A model generated the notes under the pieces. That model searched no databases, was not told the DNA's origin, and saw only the letters and a program-made list of their open reading frames with translations. Below are positions 57,512 through 64,000 of a stretch of 64,000 bases of DNA, one piece after another. Location of the stretch: NCBI RefSeq assembly GCF_001014645.1, contig NZ_LASZ01000004.1, forward strand, positions 1-64,000, in the 5' to 3' direction. Within the stretch, counting starts at the first letter, position 1; the number at the start of each line of letters is the position of its first letter. Source of the DNA: Luteimonas sp. FCS-9. Its GTDB lineage: Bacteria; Pseudomonadota; Gammaproteobacteria; Xanthomonadales; Xanthomonadaceae. The position numbers and the translations under genes are program-made.

Positions 57512-57976
57512 TCAGGGCGCGGGCCACGGCCACCAGCCGCGGCCGGTCAGCGCGTAGCGGTCGGCCGCGCGCTCGAAGCGGTTGCGCACGCCGATGCCGC
57601 CGCACAGCAGGTACAGCGGCAGGAACAGCGGCCCGAGCACCATGTACTGGTAGACGTGCGCGCGCTCGTGGTCGTCCAGCCGGATCGGCGCGTCGACGCA
57701 CAGCCCTGCGCGATGCGCATACGTCGCGCACGTCCGATCCAGCGATGCGCCGGTGTGCAGGATCGTGTTGCCGAACGTGATCGCCCCGCCCGGCCCCCAG
57801 GGCCAGCGTTCGAACACCAGCGCGCGGTCGCGCGCGCGCCAATGCGGCCGTGCGCCGAACGGCAATCCGGCCAGCCCGCCGGCCAGGCCGATCGCGGTGT
57901 TGGGCAGCGTCCAGACGGCGCCGAGCGCCAGCAGCAGCCCGCGCAGCGGTGCCGGCACGCGTCGCCAGCGCGCCAT
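57512..57976 (-). CDS. Membrane protein with HExxH motif
   Basis: A 154-residue protein starting at ATG 57976. An N-terminal hydrophobic segment (about 8-36, LLLALGAVWTLPNTAIGLAGG) is followed by a loop with DDHERAHVYQYMVLGP. This includes HERAH, an HExxH zinc-peptidase-type motif, and runs into a second hydrophobic segment (GPLFLPLYLLCGG). The HE..HV.Q context resembles the metallopeptidase-like DUF4157 motif. Activity is unproven. The upstream PspC reading frame overlaps nearly all of this gene in another frame, so one boundary may be mis-set. Confidence 0.65.
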   Translation of the reverse strand: MARWRRVPAPLRGLLLALGAVWTLPNTAIGLAGGLAGLPFGARPHWRARDRALVFERWPWGPGGAITFGNTILHTGASLDRTCATYAHRAGLCVDAPIRLDDHERAHVYQYMVLGPLFLPLYLLCGGIGVRNRFERAADRYALTGRGWWPWPAP

Positions 57977-58185
57977 CGCGCCCAGGGCTCGCCTTCGGGC
58001 ATCAGCAGCCACAGCACGAGATACACCAGCACGCCCGGGAACGCGGCCGAGAGCACCGACACCACGACGTAGGACGCGCGGACCAGCGTGGGGTTCCAGT
58101 CGAAACGGCGTGCGACGCCGCCGAGCACGCCGGCCAGGACGCGGTCGCTGCGGGAACGGCTGAGGCTCGGGGCGGGCATGGACAT
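57547..58185 (-). CDS. PspC domain protein with out-of-frame extension
   Basis: The first ~65 residues (LSRSRSDRVLAGVLGGVARRF, NPTLVRASYVVVSVLS and VLVYLVLWLLMPEG) are an ordinary PspC domain: a small inner-membrane stress protein with one amphipathic and one transmembrane helix. Instead of stopping after the usual MPE(G)E end, the frame stays open to 57547 (212 codons). It overlaps the HExxH gene by about 430 bp in another frame, and the extension has Arg/Cys/Ser-rich composition typical of shadow translation. Either the true C-terminus is lost through a frameshift or the overlap is real. ATGs at 58185 and 58179 are both possible. Confidence 0.6.
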   Translation of the reverse strand: MSMPAPSLSRSRSDRVLAGVLGGVARRFDWNPTLVRASYVVVSVLSAAFPGVLVYLVLWLLMPEGEPWARWRAGDACRHRCAGCCWRSAPSGRCPTPRSAWPAGWPDCRSAHGRIGARATARWCSNAGPGGRAGRSRSATRSCTPAHRWIGRARRMRIAQGCASTRRSGWTTTSARTSTSTWCSGRCSCRCTCCAAASACATASSARPTATR

Positions 58186-58223
58186 CGGCGGATTCCGGAA
58201 CGGGAAGCGGAAGGCGGCGCGGG

Positions 58224-59291
58224 TCAGTCGCGCTGCGCGAGCCAGTCGTGGATCGCCGCGGGCACCTGCGCCTGCGCGCGGCCGGAGACGTAGATCCCGA
58301 TGTGTCCGCCGCGGAACGACAGTTCGGCGTAGTCCTCGGTGCCGACCAGGCCGCGCAGCGCGCGCGAGGCGTCCGGCGGCACCAGATGGTCCTGCTCGGC
58401 GTAGATGTTGAGCACCGGCATCGTCACCTGCGCCAGGTCCACCGGGCGATCGCCGATCCTCGCGGTCCCGGCGACGAAACCGTTGTCCTGGTAGAACTGG
58501 CGCACGAACTGGCGGAAGGCCTCGCCGGCCTGGTCGGGCGAATCGAAGATCCACTTCTCCATGCGCAGGAAATCCTCGACCGCCTTGGGATCGTCGAGGA
58601 TGTCGACCAGCCCGACGTACTTTTGAACCAGCAGCCGCCATGGCTTCAAGGTCAGGTAGCAGGCGTTCATCGCATCGGCCGGCACGTTGCCCAGCGTGTC
58701 GACGAACAGGTCGACGTCCAGTTCGCGCGTCCAGTGCGCGAGCATGTTGCCCTCGGTGTGGAAGTCGACCGGGGTGACCATCGTGATCAGGTTGCGCACG
58801 CGCCCCGGGTGCAGCGCCGCGTAGCTGAGCGCGAACGTGCCGCCTTGGCAGATGCCCAGCAGGTTGATCGCCGCCAGGCCCGCTTGCCGGCGCAGGTGGT
58901 CGACCGCCCCGCCGAGGAAGCGTTCGATGTAGTCCTCGAGCGTGAGGAAACGGTCGGAGCGGTCGGGATAGCCCCAGTCGAGCAGATAGACGTCCTCGCC
59001 GCGCGCGAGCAGCCCGCCGACGATCGAGCGGTCGGCCTGCAGGTCGACCATGTACGGACGGTTGACCAGCGCGTAGGCGATCAGCAGCGGCGTGCGCGCA
59101 GTCGGCGCGCGGTCGCCCACGAACCGGTAGAGCACCACCTTGCCGTCGCGCCACACCTCCTGTCGCGGCGTCGCGCCGTAGTCGACGTCGCCGACCTCGC
59201 GCAGCGTCGTCAGGCCGGCGGCGAGCTTGCGCTGCACGTGCAGCGCGTCCTCGGCGACGCGTTCGGGCGTGATATGCAGGGGTCCGCTCAT
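58224..59291 (-). CDS. phaC: Class III poly(3-hydroxyalkanoate) synthase, PhaC subunit
   Basis: A 355-residue alpha/beta-hydrolase synthase that polymerises hydroxyacyl-CoA. The short length and pairing with PhaE define class III. The lipase-like box is GICQGGTF with the nucleophile cysteine. The catalytic aspartate is in EQDHLVPP and the histidine in GGHIGIYVSG. ATG 59291 is one base after the phaE TGA (TGA-C-ATG), so coupling is tight. Confidence 0.96.
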   Translation of the reverse strand: MSGPLHITPERVAEDALHVQRKLAAGLTTLREVGDVDYGATPRQEVWRDGKVVLYRFVGDRAPTARTPLLIAYALVNRPYMVDLQADRSIVGGLLARGEDVYLLDWGYPDRSDRFLTLEDYIERFLGGAVDHLRRQAGLAAINLLGICQGGTFALSYAALHPGRVRNLITMVTPVDFHTEGNMLAHWTRELDVDLFVDTLGNVPADAMNACYLTLKPWRLLVQKYVGLVDILDDPKAVEDFLRMEKWIFDSPDQAGEAFRQFVRQFYQDNGFVAGTARIGDRPVDLAQVTMPVLNIYAEQDHLVPPDASRALRGLVGTEDYAELSFRGGHIGIYVSGRAQAQVPAAIHDWLAQRD

Positions 59292-59292
59292 G

Positions 59293-60960
59293 TCAGCGCT
59301 TCCGGGTCCGCGACCTGGCGGACGTCAGGGGTTCGGGCGCCTGCGGGATCGGCGACACGAAGCCGAGGTTGGGCAGGCGGGCGGTCCGCGCGGGGGCGGC
59401 GGCGCGCTTGCGCGCGGCGGGCGACGCGACCGCGCGCCGCACCGTGCCGGCGCGGTCGTCGCGGCGCGATGTCGCCGCGGCGGTGGCCAGGCCGCGGGGG
59501 ACCCGCGCCTGCGCGCCTTCGGTGGACGCCCCCGCTCGCTTCGTCGGCGCCCGCTTCGACGCCGACCGCTTCGTCGATGCCGGCGCCGGGGCCCCCCGCT
59601 TCGTCGTGGCGCGCCTGTCGGTGCGCCGCGTCGCGGGCGGCGCGGCAGTCGCGCGCTTGGCGACCGGCGTGCGTGCGAGGCGCGTCGCTGCGGCCGTCTT
59701 CGCTGCGGGCCGCTTCGACGCCGCCTTTTTCGTCGCGGATGTTCTCGCCCCGGCCTTCTTTTGCGCAGCCTTCTTGAGCACAGCCTTCTTCTGCACGGCC
59801 TGCTTCGATGCCGCCTTCTTCGATGCGGTCTTCCTCGTTGCAGCCTTCTGCACGGCAGTCGCAGTCGTGCGCTCGGCTGGCACGGACGCACTGGCGCCCG
59901 CGACGACGACGCGCGTCGGGCCGACCGGCCGCCGCGGCGGCTCGGTCGCTGCGGCGGACGGCATATCGTCGCGGTCGTCGCGCGGCGCCCCCTCCAGGCC
60001 CTCCACGCGATCGCGCAACCCGCGCAGCGCGCGCCCGAGCTCGACGATCTTGCGGTGCGCGCCGTCGAGTTCGCTGCGCGTGGGCAGGTCGAGCAGCCTG
60101 CACGCGTGCTCGATCTCGCGCTGCAGCGCCGGCCGCAGCCGCATCTGCCCGGCGACCATCTCCGCGTATGCGGTGCGGAACGCCGGCGACAGCGCGACCT
60201 CGGCATAGGCCTCCTCGGCCGCCTCGATCCACAGGTCGAACAGCGCGCGCGGCGATTCGATCCGCATCCCCGGCGCGTCCAGCGCCGCAAGCCGCCGCTC
60301 GAAGACCGCGAACGCGGACTGCGAGGCCTGCAGCAGCAGCCCGTGGTAGGCCTGCTGGGTCTGCGGATATTCGGCGAATGCGCGGGCCAGCGCCTGCCAG
60401 CGCGCCTGGTGCTCGCGCGCCGGCCCGAACGTCGGCCACGTCCACGGATCGCGGCTGTCGCCGCGCAGCGCATCGAGGATCGGCTGCAGCGCGCGCAGCC
60501 AGCCGTCCCAACCCTCGGTGCCGGCACCGCCGAGACCGCCGAGACCGCCGAGACCGCCGAGCATCTGCGCGAACGGGTTGGCGCCCTCGCCGCCCAGCGC
60601 CTCGCGCCACGCGCGCACGACCGCGTCGGGTGAGGCGCTCTGGCCGACGAACCGCTCGGCCACCGCCTGCATCCGCGCCCACCAGTCGCCGGCCTGCCGC
60701 GTGAACCGCTGCACGACGTCGTCGGCAGCGGACGGACCCGGCGCCTGCGCCTGCGTCCAGGCATCGGCGACCGCGCGCCACGGCGCAGCCGACCACGCCG
60801 ACCCGTCCGGCGCGAAGCCGGGCAGACCCGCGGCGAATCCGGACGGCGGCGCGCCGGGCATCGTGCGCTGCAAGGCCGACTGCCAGGCGTCCCAGTACCG
60901 GCGTGCGAGCCGCTCGAGTTCCGCGCCCGGCGCCGCCGGGTCCCATCCACCGTTGGCCAT
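59293..60960 (-). CDS. phaE: Class III PHA synthase subunit PhaE with basic H1-like tail
   Basis: A 555-residue protein. The N-terminal ~340 residues are PhaE: ELERLARRYWDAWQSAL, then WW-rich helices, LYHGLLLQAS-like and ELDGAHRKIVELGRALRGLRDR at the end of the core. Typical PhaE is about 340-360 residues. The remaining ~200 are Lys/Ala/Arg/Thr-rich repeats (KKAASKQAVQKKAVLKKAAQ pattern), like histone H1 or the tail of the Pseudomonas phasin PhaF. A GLGGLGG repeat encoded by four 9-bp units lies near residue 135. GGGAG 8 nt upstream supports ATG 60960. Confidence 0.92.
   Translation of the reverse strand: MANGGWDPAAPGAELERLARRYWDAWQSALQRTMPGAPPSGFAAGLPGFAPDGSAWSAAPWRAVADAWTQAQAPGPSAADDVVQRFTRQAGDWWARMQAVAERFVGQSASPDAVVRAWREALGGEGANPFAQMLGGLGGLGGLGGAGTEGWDGWLRALQPILDALRGDSRDPWTWPTFGPAREHQARWQALARAFAEYPQTQQAYHGLLLQASQSAFAVFERRLAALDAPGMRIESPRALFDLWIEAAEEAYAEVALSPAFRTAYAEMVAGQMRLRPALQREIEHACRLLDLPTRSELDGAHRKIVELGRALRGLRDRVEGLEGAPRDDRDDMPSAAATEPPRRPVGPTRVVVAGASASVPAERTTATAVQKAATRKTASKKAASKQAVQKKAVLKKAAQKKAGARTSATKKAASKRPAAKTAAATRLARTPVAKRATAAPPATRRTDRRATTKRGAPAPASTKRSASKRAPTKRAGASTEGAQARVPRGLATAAATSRRDDRAGTVRRAVASPAARKRAAAPARTARLPNLGFVSPIPQAPEPLTSARSRTRKR
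60526..60561. repeat. (ACCGCCGAG)x4 tandem repeat inside phaE
   Basis: Four perfect 9-bp units on the plus strand encode the GLGGLGGLGG run of PhaE in reverse. Because the unit is a multiple of three, copy-number change would only alter the glycine linker length. Confidence 0.9.
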
Positions 60961-61019
60961 CGTCCGCTCCCGCCGCAGTGGCCCGATCATAGCAACAGCC
61001 GGGCGACGCTTCGGACCGC

Positions 61020-61640
61020 TCAGGGCTTGGGAATGCGCAGCGTCTTGCTGATCATCAGCGAGCCCGACAGCGCGAACATCAGCACCAGCGGATGCAGCTG
61101 CCACGGGCCCAGGTGCAGCTCGCCGAGCCACAGGGCGTCGCCGATCCGGCCCTGCCAGGCGGCGACCGCGAGCACCACGACCAGCAGCAGGCTGGTCGGG
61201 ATCGGCGTGCCCTCGAAGAACTTCACCTTGTCGCCGCCGTCGGCCAGCGTCTCGGCGGTGACGTTGTAGCGCGCCAGGCGGCTGACGCCGCAACCGACGA
61301 AGAAGCTCAGCACGATCCAGTCCCAGCCACCCTGCATGCCGCAGGCGTAGGCCAGCGCCGCCGGCGCCAGTCCGAACGAGATCACGTCGGCCAGCGAGTC
61401 GAGCTCGCGCCCGAGCGTGGAGGCGACCTTGCGCCAGCGCGCGATGCGCCCGTCGAGCGCGTCGAACACGAACGCCAGCGGGATCAGCGCCATGCCGGTC
61501 AGCAGGTCGCGTACGCCGCCGTCCTGCAGGAACCGCATCGCCGCGAACACCGCGCCGGTGCCGCAGAAGGCGTTGGCGAGCGTGAACCAGTCGGCGAGGT
61601 GGAAATCGCGCAGCATCGAGAAATGGCGGGGGCGGCTCAT
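61020..61640 (-). CDS. pssA: CDP-diacylglycerol-serine O-phosphatidyltransferase
   Basis: A 206-residue integral-membrane CDP-alcohol phosphotransferase of the type II PssA class (Bacillus type, unlike the E. coli PLD-like enzyme). The family signature DG-x2-AR-x8-G-x3-D-x3-D is intact in ALDGRIAR...LGRELDSLAD. About six to seven helices are seen. It makes phosphatidylserine, precursor of phosphatidylethanolamine. The N-terminus LRDFHLADWFTLANAFCG matches the family. Confidence 0.93.
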   Translation of the reverse strand: MSRPRHFSMLRDFHLADWFTLANAFCGTGAVFAAMRFLQDGGVRDLLTGMALIPLAFVFDALDGRIARWRKVASTLGRELDSLADVISFGLAPAALAYACGMQGGWDWIVLSFFVGCGVSRLARYNVTAETLADGGDKVKFFEGTPIPTSLLLVVVLAVAAWQGRIGDALWLGELHLGPWQLHPLVLMFALSGSLMISKTLRIPKP

Positions 61641-61708
61641 GCAGGCTCCAGTGGGTCGCGGGTCGCCCGTAGGGTGCCCGGGCGGTCGGCAGGTGCGCGT
61701 GATTGCGC

Positions 61709-61737
61709 TTGACAGACTGATATCACGAAGATATCAC
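61709..61737 (+). promoter_or_regulatory. Promoter with direct-repeat operator of the SPFH operon
   Basis: A consensus TTGACA (61709-61714) and TATCAC (61732-61737) with a 17-bp spacer. Two direct repeats GATATCAC (61719-61726 and 61730-61737), centre spacing 11 bp or one helical turn, cover the spacer and the -10 box. A repressor bound there would block polymerase. GGGAG at 61751-61755 is the ribosome site for the next ATG. Confidence 0.75.
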
Positions 61738-61762
61738 TTGGCGAACTCCAGGGAGATGGCCC

Positions 61763-62614
61763 ATGAAAGAGAATCCGATCCGATCGTTCCCCGGCATCCC
61801 GGTCGTACTGCTGCAGCTGGCCGCGATCGCCGTGTGCGCATGGCTGATGCTGACCACTGGCGGCGCGCTGCCGGTGCTGGCGGTCGTCGTCGCGTTGCTG
61901 GTCGCGTTCTCGGCGGTCGGCCTGTACATGGTCGAGCCCAACCAGGCCGCGGTGCTGAGTTTGTTCGGCCGCTACGTCGGCACGGCCAAGGAGAACGGGC
62001 TGCGCTGGAACAACCCGTTCCTGACGAAGAAGAAGGTGTCCTTGCGCGTGCGCAACTTCGAGAGCGGACGGCTGAAGGTCAACGAGCTCGACGGCAGCCC
62101 GATCGAGATCGCGGCGGTCATCGTCTGGCGGGTGGTCGATTCTGCCGAGGCGGTGTTCAACGTCGACAACTACGAGAGCTTCGTGCACATCCAGTCGGAG
62201 GCCGCGCTGCGCGCGATGGCCACCAGCTACCCCTACGACCAGCACGAGGACGGGCAGATCTCGCTGCGCAGCCACCCGGCGGAGATCTCCGACCGGCTCA
62301 AGGAGCACCTCGACGAGCGCCTGGCCGCGGCCGGCGTGGACGTGCTCGAGGCACGCATCAGCCACCTGGCGTACGCGCCGGAGATCGCGCAGGCGATGCT
62401 GCAGCGGCAGCAGGCCAACGCGGTGATCGCGGCGCGCACGCGGATCGTCGCCGGCGCGGTCGGCATGGTGGAAATGGCGTTGTCCGAGCTGCAGAAGAGC
62501 GGCGTGGTCCAGCTCGACGAGGAGCGGCGCGCAGCGATGGTCAGCAACCTGCTGGTCGTGCTGTGCGCCGACCGCGGCACGCAGCCGGTGGTCAACACCG
62601 GCTCGCTGTACTGA
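61763..62614 (+). CDS. SPFH/band-7 domain membrane protein
   Basis: A 283-residue prohibitin/flotillin-like protein. Two N-terminal hydrophobic segments (about 10-28 and 33-55) lead into the SPFH domain ([45 protein letters not shown]) and a helical stretch [27 protein letters not shown], the HflK/C-like pattern. It should form ring-shaped oligomers in the inner membrane that scaffold proteases or lipids. It is first of five tightly spaced genes; the stop overlaps the next ATG (TGATG). Confidence 0.88.
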   Translation: MKENPIRSFPGIPVVLLQLAAIAVCAWLMLTTGGALPVLAVVVALLVAFSAVGLYMVEPNQAAVLSLFGRYVGTAKENGLRWNNPFLTKKKVSLRVRNFESGRLKVNELDGSPIEIAAVIVWRVVDSAEAVFNVDNYESFVHIQSEAALRAMATSYPYDQHEDGQISLRSHPAEISDRLKEHLDERLAAAGVDVLEARISHLAYAPEIAQAMLQRQQANAVIAARTRIVAGAVGMVEMALSELQKSGVVQLDEERRAAMVSNLLVVLCADRGTQPVVNTGSLY

Positions 62615-62952
62615 TGGCGTCCCATCACGTCATGGCGCTGGTGTTCGCGGTGTTCGCGCTGCCGGCATTCGTGTTCGCGCGCTGGCTCGGCGACGGCCGG
62701 CTGCCGCTGGCGGGCGGCAGCGGCATGACGGTGCGCGACAAGGCACTGCTCGACAGCCGGCTGGCGCGGCTGATGCGCATGGTCGGCCTCGCCACGCTGG
62801 CCACCGCTGCCGGCATCGCGTCGTGGGGCGACGACGAGCGCCGGCTGTCGATCCTGGTCGTGGTCATGGTGCTCGCGGTCAACGGCCTGGCGGCGGCGTT
62901 CGTCTACGTCGTCGCGAGCAGCAGGCGGCGGGCGCGCGGCGGGCGCGGGTGA
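62614..62952 (+). CDS. Small membrane protein of the SPFH operon
   Basis: A 112-residue protein with three hydrophobic segments (about 6-24, 55-70, 77-100) and a short basic C-terminus [10 protein letters not shown] soluble loop [22 protein letters not shown] lies between the first two in part. No known domain recognised. ATG 62614 overlaps the SPFH stop and its own TGA overlaps the next GTG (GTGA), so it is translated as part of the operon and likely a membrane partner of the SPFH protein. Confidence 0.75.
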   Translation: MASHHVMALVFAVFALPAFVFARWLGDGRLPLAGGSGMTVRDKALLDSRLARLMRMVGLATLATAAGIASWGDDERRLSILVVVMVLAVNGLAAAFVYVVASSRRRARGGRG

Positions 62953-63158
62953 GCGCCCGCAAGGCCTATCCGCTGCGCATCGACGCCGCGATCCTCGCGG
63001 CGGTGCAGCGCTGGGCCGACGACGAACTGCGCAGCGCCAATGCGCAGATCGAATATGTCCTGCGCGACGCGTTGCGCCGTGCGGGCCGGCTGCCGCCGCC
63101 CACTGCACCCGACGCCGATCCGACCCCATCCACATCCGCAGGAGCATCCGATGACTGA
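62949..63158 (+). CDS. Arc-like ribbon-helix-helix protein
   Basis: A 69-residue protein from GTG 62949. The first 45 residues fit a ribbon-helix-helix fold: strand [14 protein letters not shown], helix [11 protein letters not shown], then [17 protein letters not shown]. This is the Arc/CopG pattern (strand of alternating polar residues, then helix with SxNxxIE-type turn). The tail is Pro/Thr/Ser-rich and disordered. It may bind the GATATCAC repeats upstream, since RHH dimers favour direct or inverted short repeats. The 3' end overlaps the next gene by 8 bp. Confidence 0.75.
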   Translation: MSARKAYPLRIDAAILAAVQRWADDELRSANAQIEYVLRDALRRAGRLPPPTAPDADPTPSTSAGASDD

Positions 63159-63327
63159 GCGCTGGCACTACAAGGTGCAGGAGATCAAACCGGGCATGTT
63201 CGGCCTCAAGGCCGGTGTCGTCGAGGCCGAGCTGCAGACGCTGGGGCAGCAGGGCTGGGAGCTCGTCGACGTCGTGCAGACGGCGCCCTGGCAGCCGGTG
63301 CTGCTGTTCCTCAAGCGCCGCGCATGA
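63151..63327 (+). CDS. DUF4177-like small protein
   Basis: A 58-residue protein: [12 protein letters not shown], then [17 protein letters not shown] and [10 protein letters not shown]. This is the small DUF4177 pattern (WEYKV...LNxxGxxGWELVxV...FKR). The fold is predicted beta-helix-beta. CAGGAG at about 63139-63144 supports ATG 63151. The stop overlaps the CPBP gene (ATGA). Function unknown. Confidence 0.82.
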   Translation: MTERWHYKVQEIKPGMFGLKAGVVEAELQTLGQQGWELVDVVQTAPWQPVLLFLKRRA

Positions 63328-64000
63328 GCGCCGCTCCCGCGCCGCGCGTGCGCCAGGACCTGCGGGTGGCGGTGGCGCTGGCCGCCGCGGCCGCGCTGTC
63401 CACCGTCGCCGTGTTCCCGTACCTGATGCAGCTCGCGCCCGGCCGCGTCGCGTCGTCGCCGGTCCCGCTGCCGGCGCTGATCGCGATCCAGGCGATGCAG
63501 ATGTTCGTGCTCGCGACGCTGCTGGCGTGGGCCGGCCTGCGCATGGGCCATCGGGTCGGTCTGGGCAGCCCGTTGCTGCAACGCTGGCTCAACCGCCACG
63601 GCGCGGCACGACCGGCGCCGCTGCATCCGTGGCGCGCGGCCGGGCTCGGCGCCGCCGCCGCGGTGGCGGTGCTGGCGCTGTCGGCACTGCTCGATCCGCT
63701 GCTGCTGCCGCCGGCCAAGGTCGCGATGCAGGACGTCGACGGCGCGCGCAGCGCGCTTTACGGGCTGCTCGCCTCGTTCTACGGCGGCATCGTCGAGGAA
63801 CTGCAGTTGCGGCTGTTCCTGATGACACTGCTGGCCTGGGCCGCGACGTGGCTGCTGCGACGCGCCCGCGGCTTCGACGGCACGCTGCCGCCGGCCGCCG
63901 CGTGGCTCGCGATCCTGGGCGCGGCGCTGCTGTTCGGCGCCGGCCACCTGCCCGCGGCCGCGGCGGTGTGGGACCTCGATGCCGGCGTCGTGGCGCGGAC
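63324..64000 (+). CDS. CPBP/CAAX-type intramembrane protease (3' end outside window)
   Basis: 225 codons are present, all open. Hydrophobic segments occur near 15-35, 50-70, 105-125, 140-165 and 190-212. The CPBP motif 1 is [16 protein letters not shown], with the paired glutamates and arginine (EExxxR), and motif 2 begins [10 protein letters not shown] with the metal histidine. The ABI/CPBP family includes Rce1-like proteases and bacteriocin-immunity proteins. It is last seen in the SPFH operon; whether more genes follow is off the window. Confidence 0.85.
   Translation, partial: MSAAPAPRVRQDLRVAVALAAAAALSTVAVFPYLMQLAPGRVASSPVPLPALIAIQAMQMFVLATLLAWAGLRMGHRVGLGSPLLQRWLNRHGAARPAPLHPWRAAGLGAAAAVAVLALSALLDPLLLPPAKVAMQDVDGARSALYGLLASFYGGIVEELQLRLFLMTLLAWAATWLLRRARGFDGTLPPAAAWLAILGAALLFGAGHLPAAAAVWDLDAGVVAR

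Overview
The window is a very GC-rich bacterial chromosome segment, almost wholly coding and of core-genome character. Gene content points to a gammaproteobacterium of the Xanthomonadaceae (Lysobacter/Luteimonas/Stenotrophomonas-like). The signs are: dapE-yffB-dapD-glnD-map in one block; a type-B (zinc-ligand-free) L36; the plant-type agmatine deiminase / N-carbamoylputrescine amidase pair; a MetX homologue with the xanthomonad serine-succinyltransferase look; GTAG-headed REP palindromes; and frequent TAGAAT -10 boxes. The genus is an inference; no rRNA is present.

1-5.65 kb (minus): lysine/meso-DAP synthesis (dapE partial, dapD), a Spx/ArsC-like thioredoxin-fold protein, the nitrogen sensor glnD and methionine aminopeptidase. 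5.65-11.2 kb (plus): a compact five-gene archaic chaperone-usher pilus locus (two spore-coat-U subunits, chaperone, usher, two-domain tip adhesin) lying between map and rpsB. 11.2-13.35 kb: rpsB-tsf with a clear promoter and terminator. 13.5-21.7 kb (minus): cmk, rpsA, ihfB, lapB, a WecA-like phosphoglycosyl transferase, a WbpM/PglF-like nucleotide-sugar dehydratase and galU, i.e. translation plus envelope-polysaccharide genes. 21.8-26.4 kb (plus): ykgO (L36-B), a BamE-like small secreted protein, aguA, aguB, a GNAT acetyltransferase and a TraB-family membrane protein.

26.55-34.27 kb (minus): a lipoprotein adaptor with two different RND pumps, translationally coupled. Divergent from it are two small c-type cytochromes, followed by a patch of heptamer and REP repeats, a proline/alanine-rich membrane protein and nfuA. 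37.9-43.9 kb: phhB, rluC, rne with a 400-bp leader and strong terminator, and a GacA/UvrY-like response regulator. 44-46.5 kb: SCO1-like copper lipoprotein, methionine-type aminotransferase, DUF3293 protein. 46.57-53.39 kb: a complete System I cytochrome c maturation operon ccmABCDEFGHI with overlapping stops and starts. It serves the cytochromes encoded nearby.

53.5-64 kb: serine/homoserine O-succinyltransferase next to cysteine dioxygenase, a lipoprotein, tRNA-Leu(CAA), an NRDE (TANGO2-like) protein, an HExxH membrane protein overlapped by a PspC ORF, class III PHA synthase phaEC (PhaE with a histone-H1-like tail), pssA, and finally a five-gene membrane operon: SPFH/band-7 protein, small membrane protein, ribbon-helix-helix protein, DUF4177 protein and a CPBP protease cut by the window end. 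That operon starts behind a consensus TTGACA promoter overlain by two direct repeats of GATATCAC. It is the best candidate for a poorly described system.
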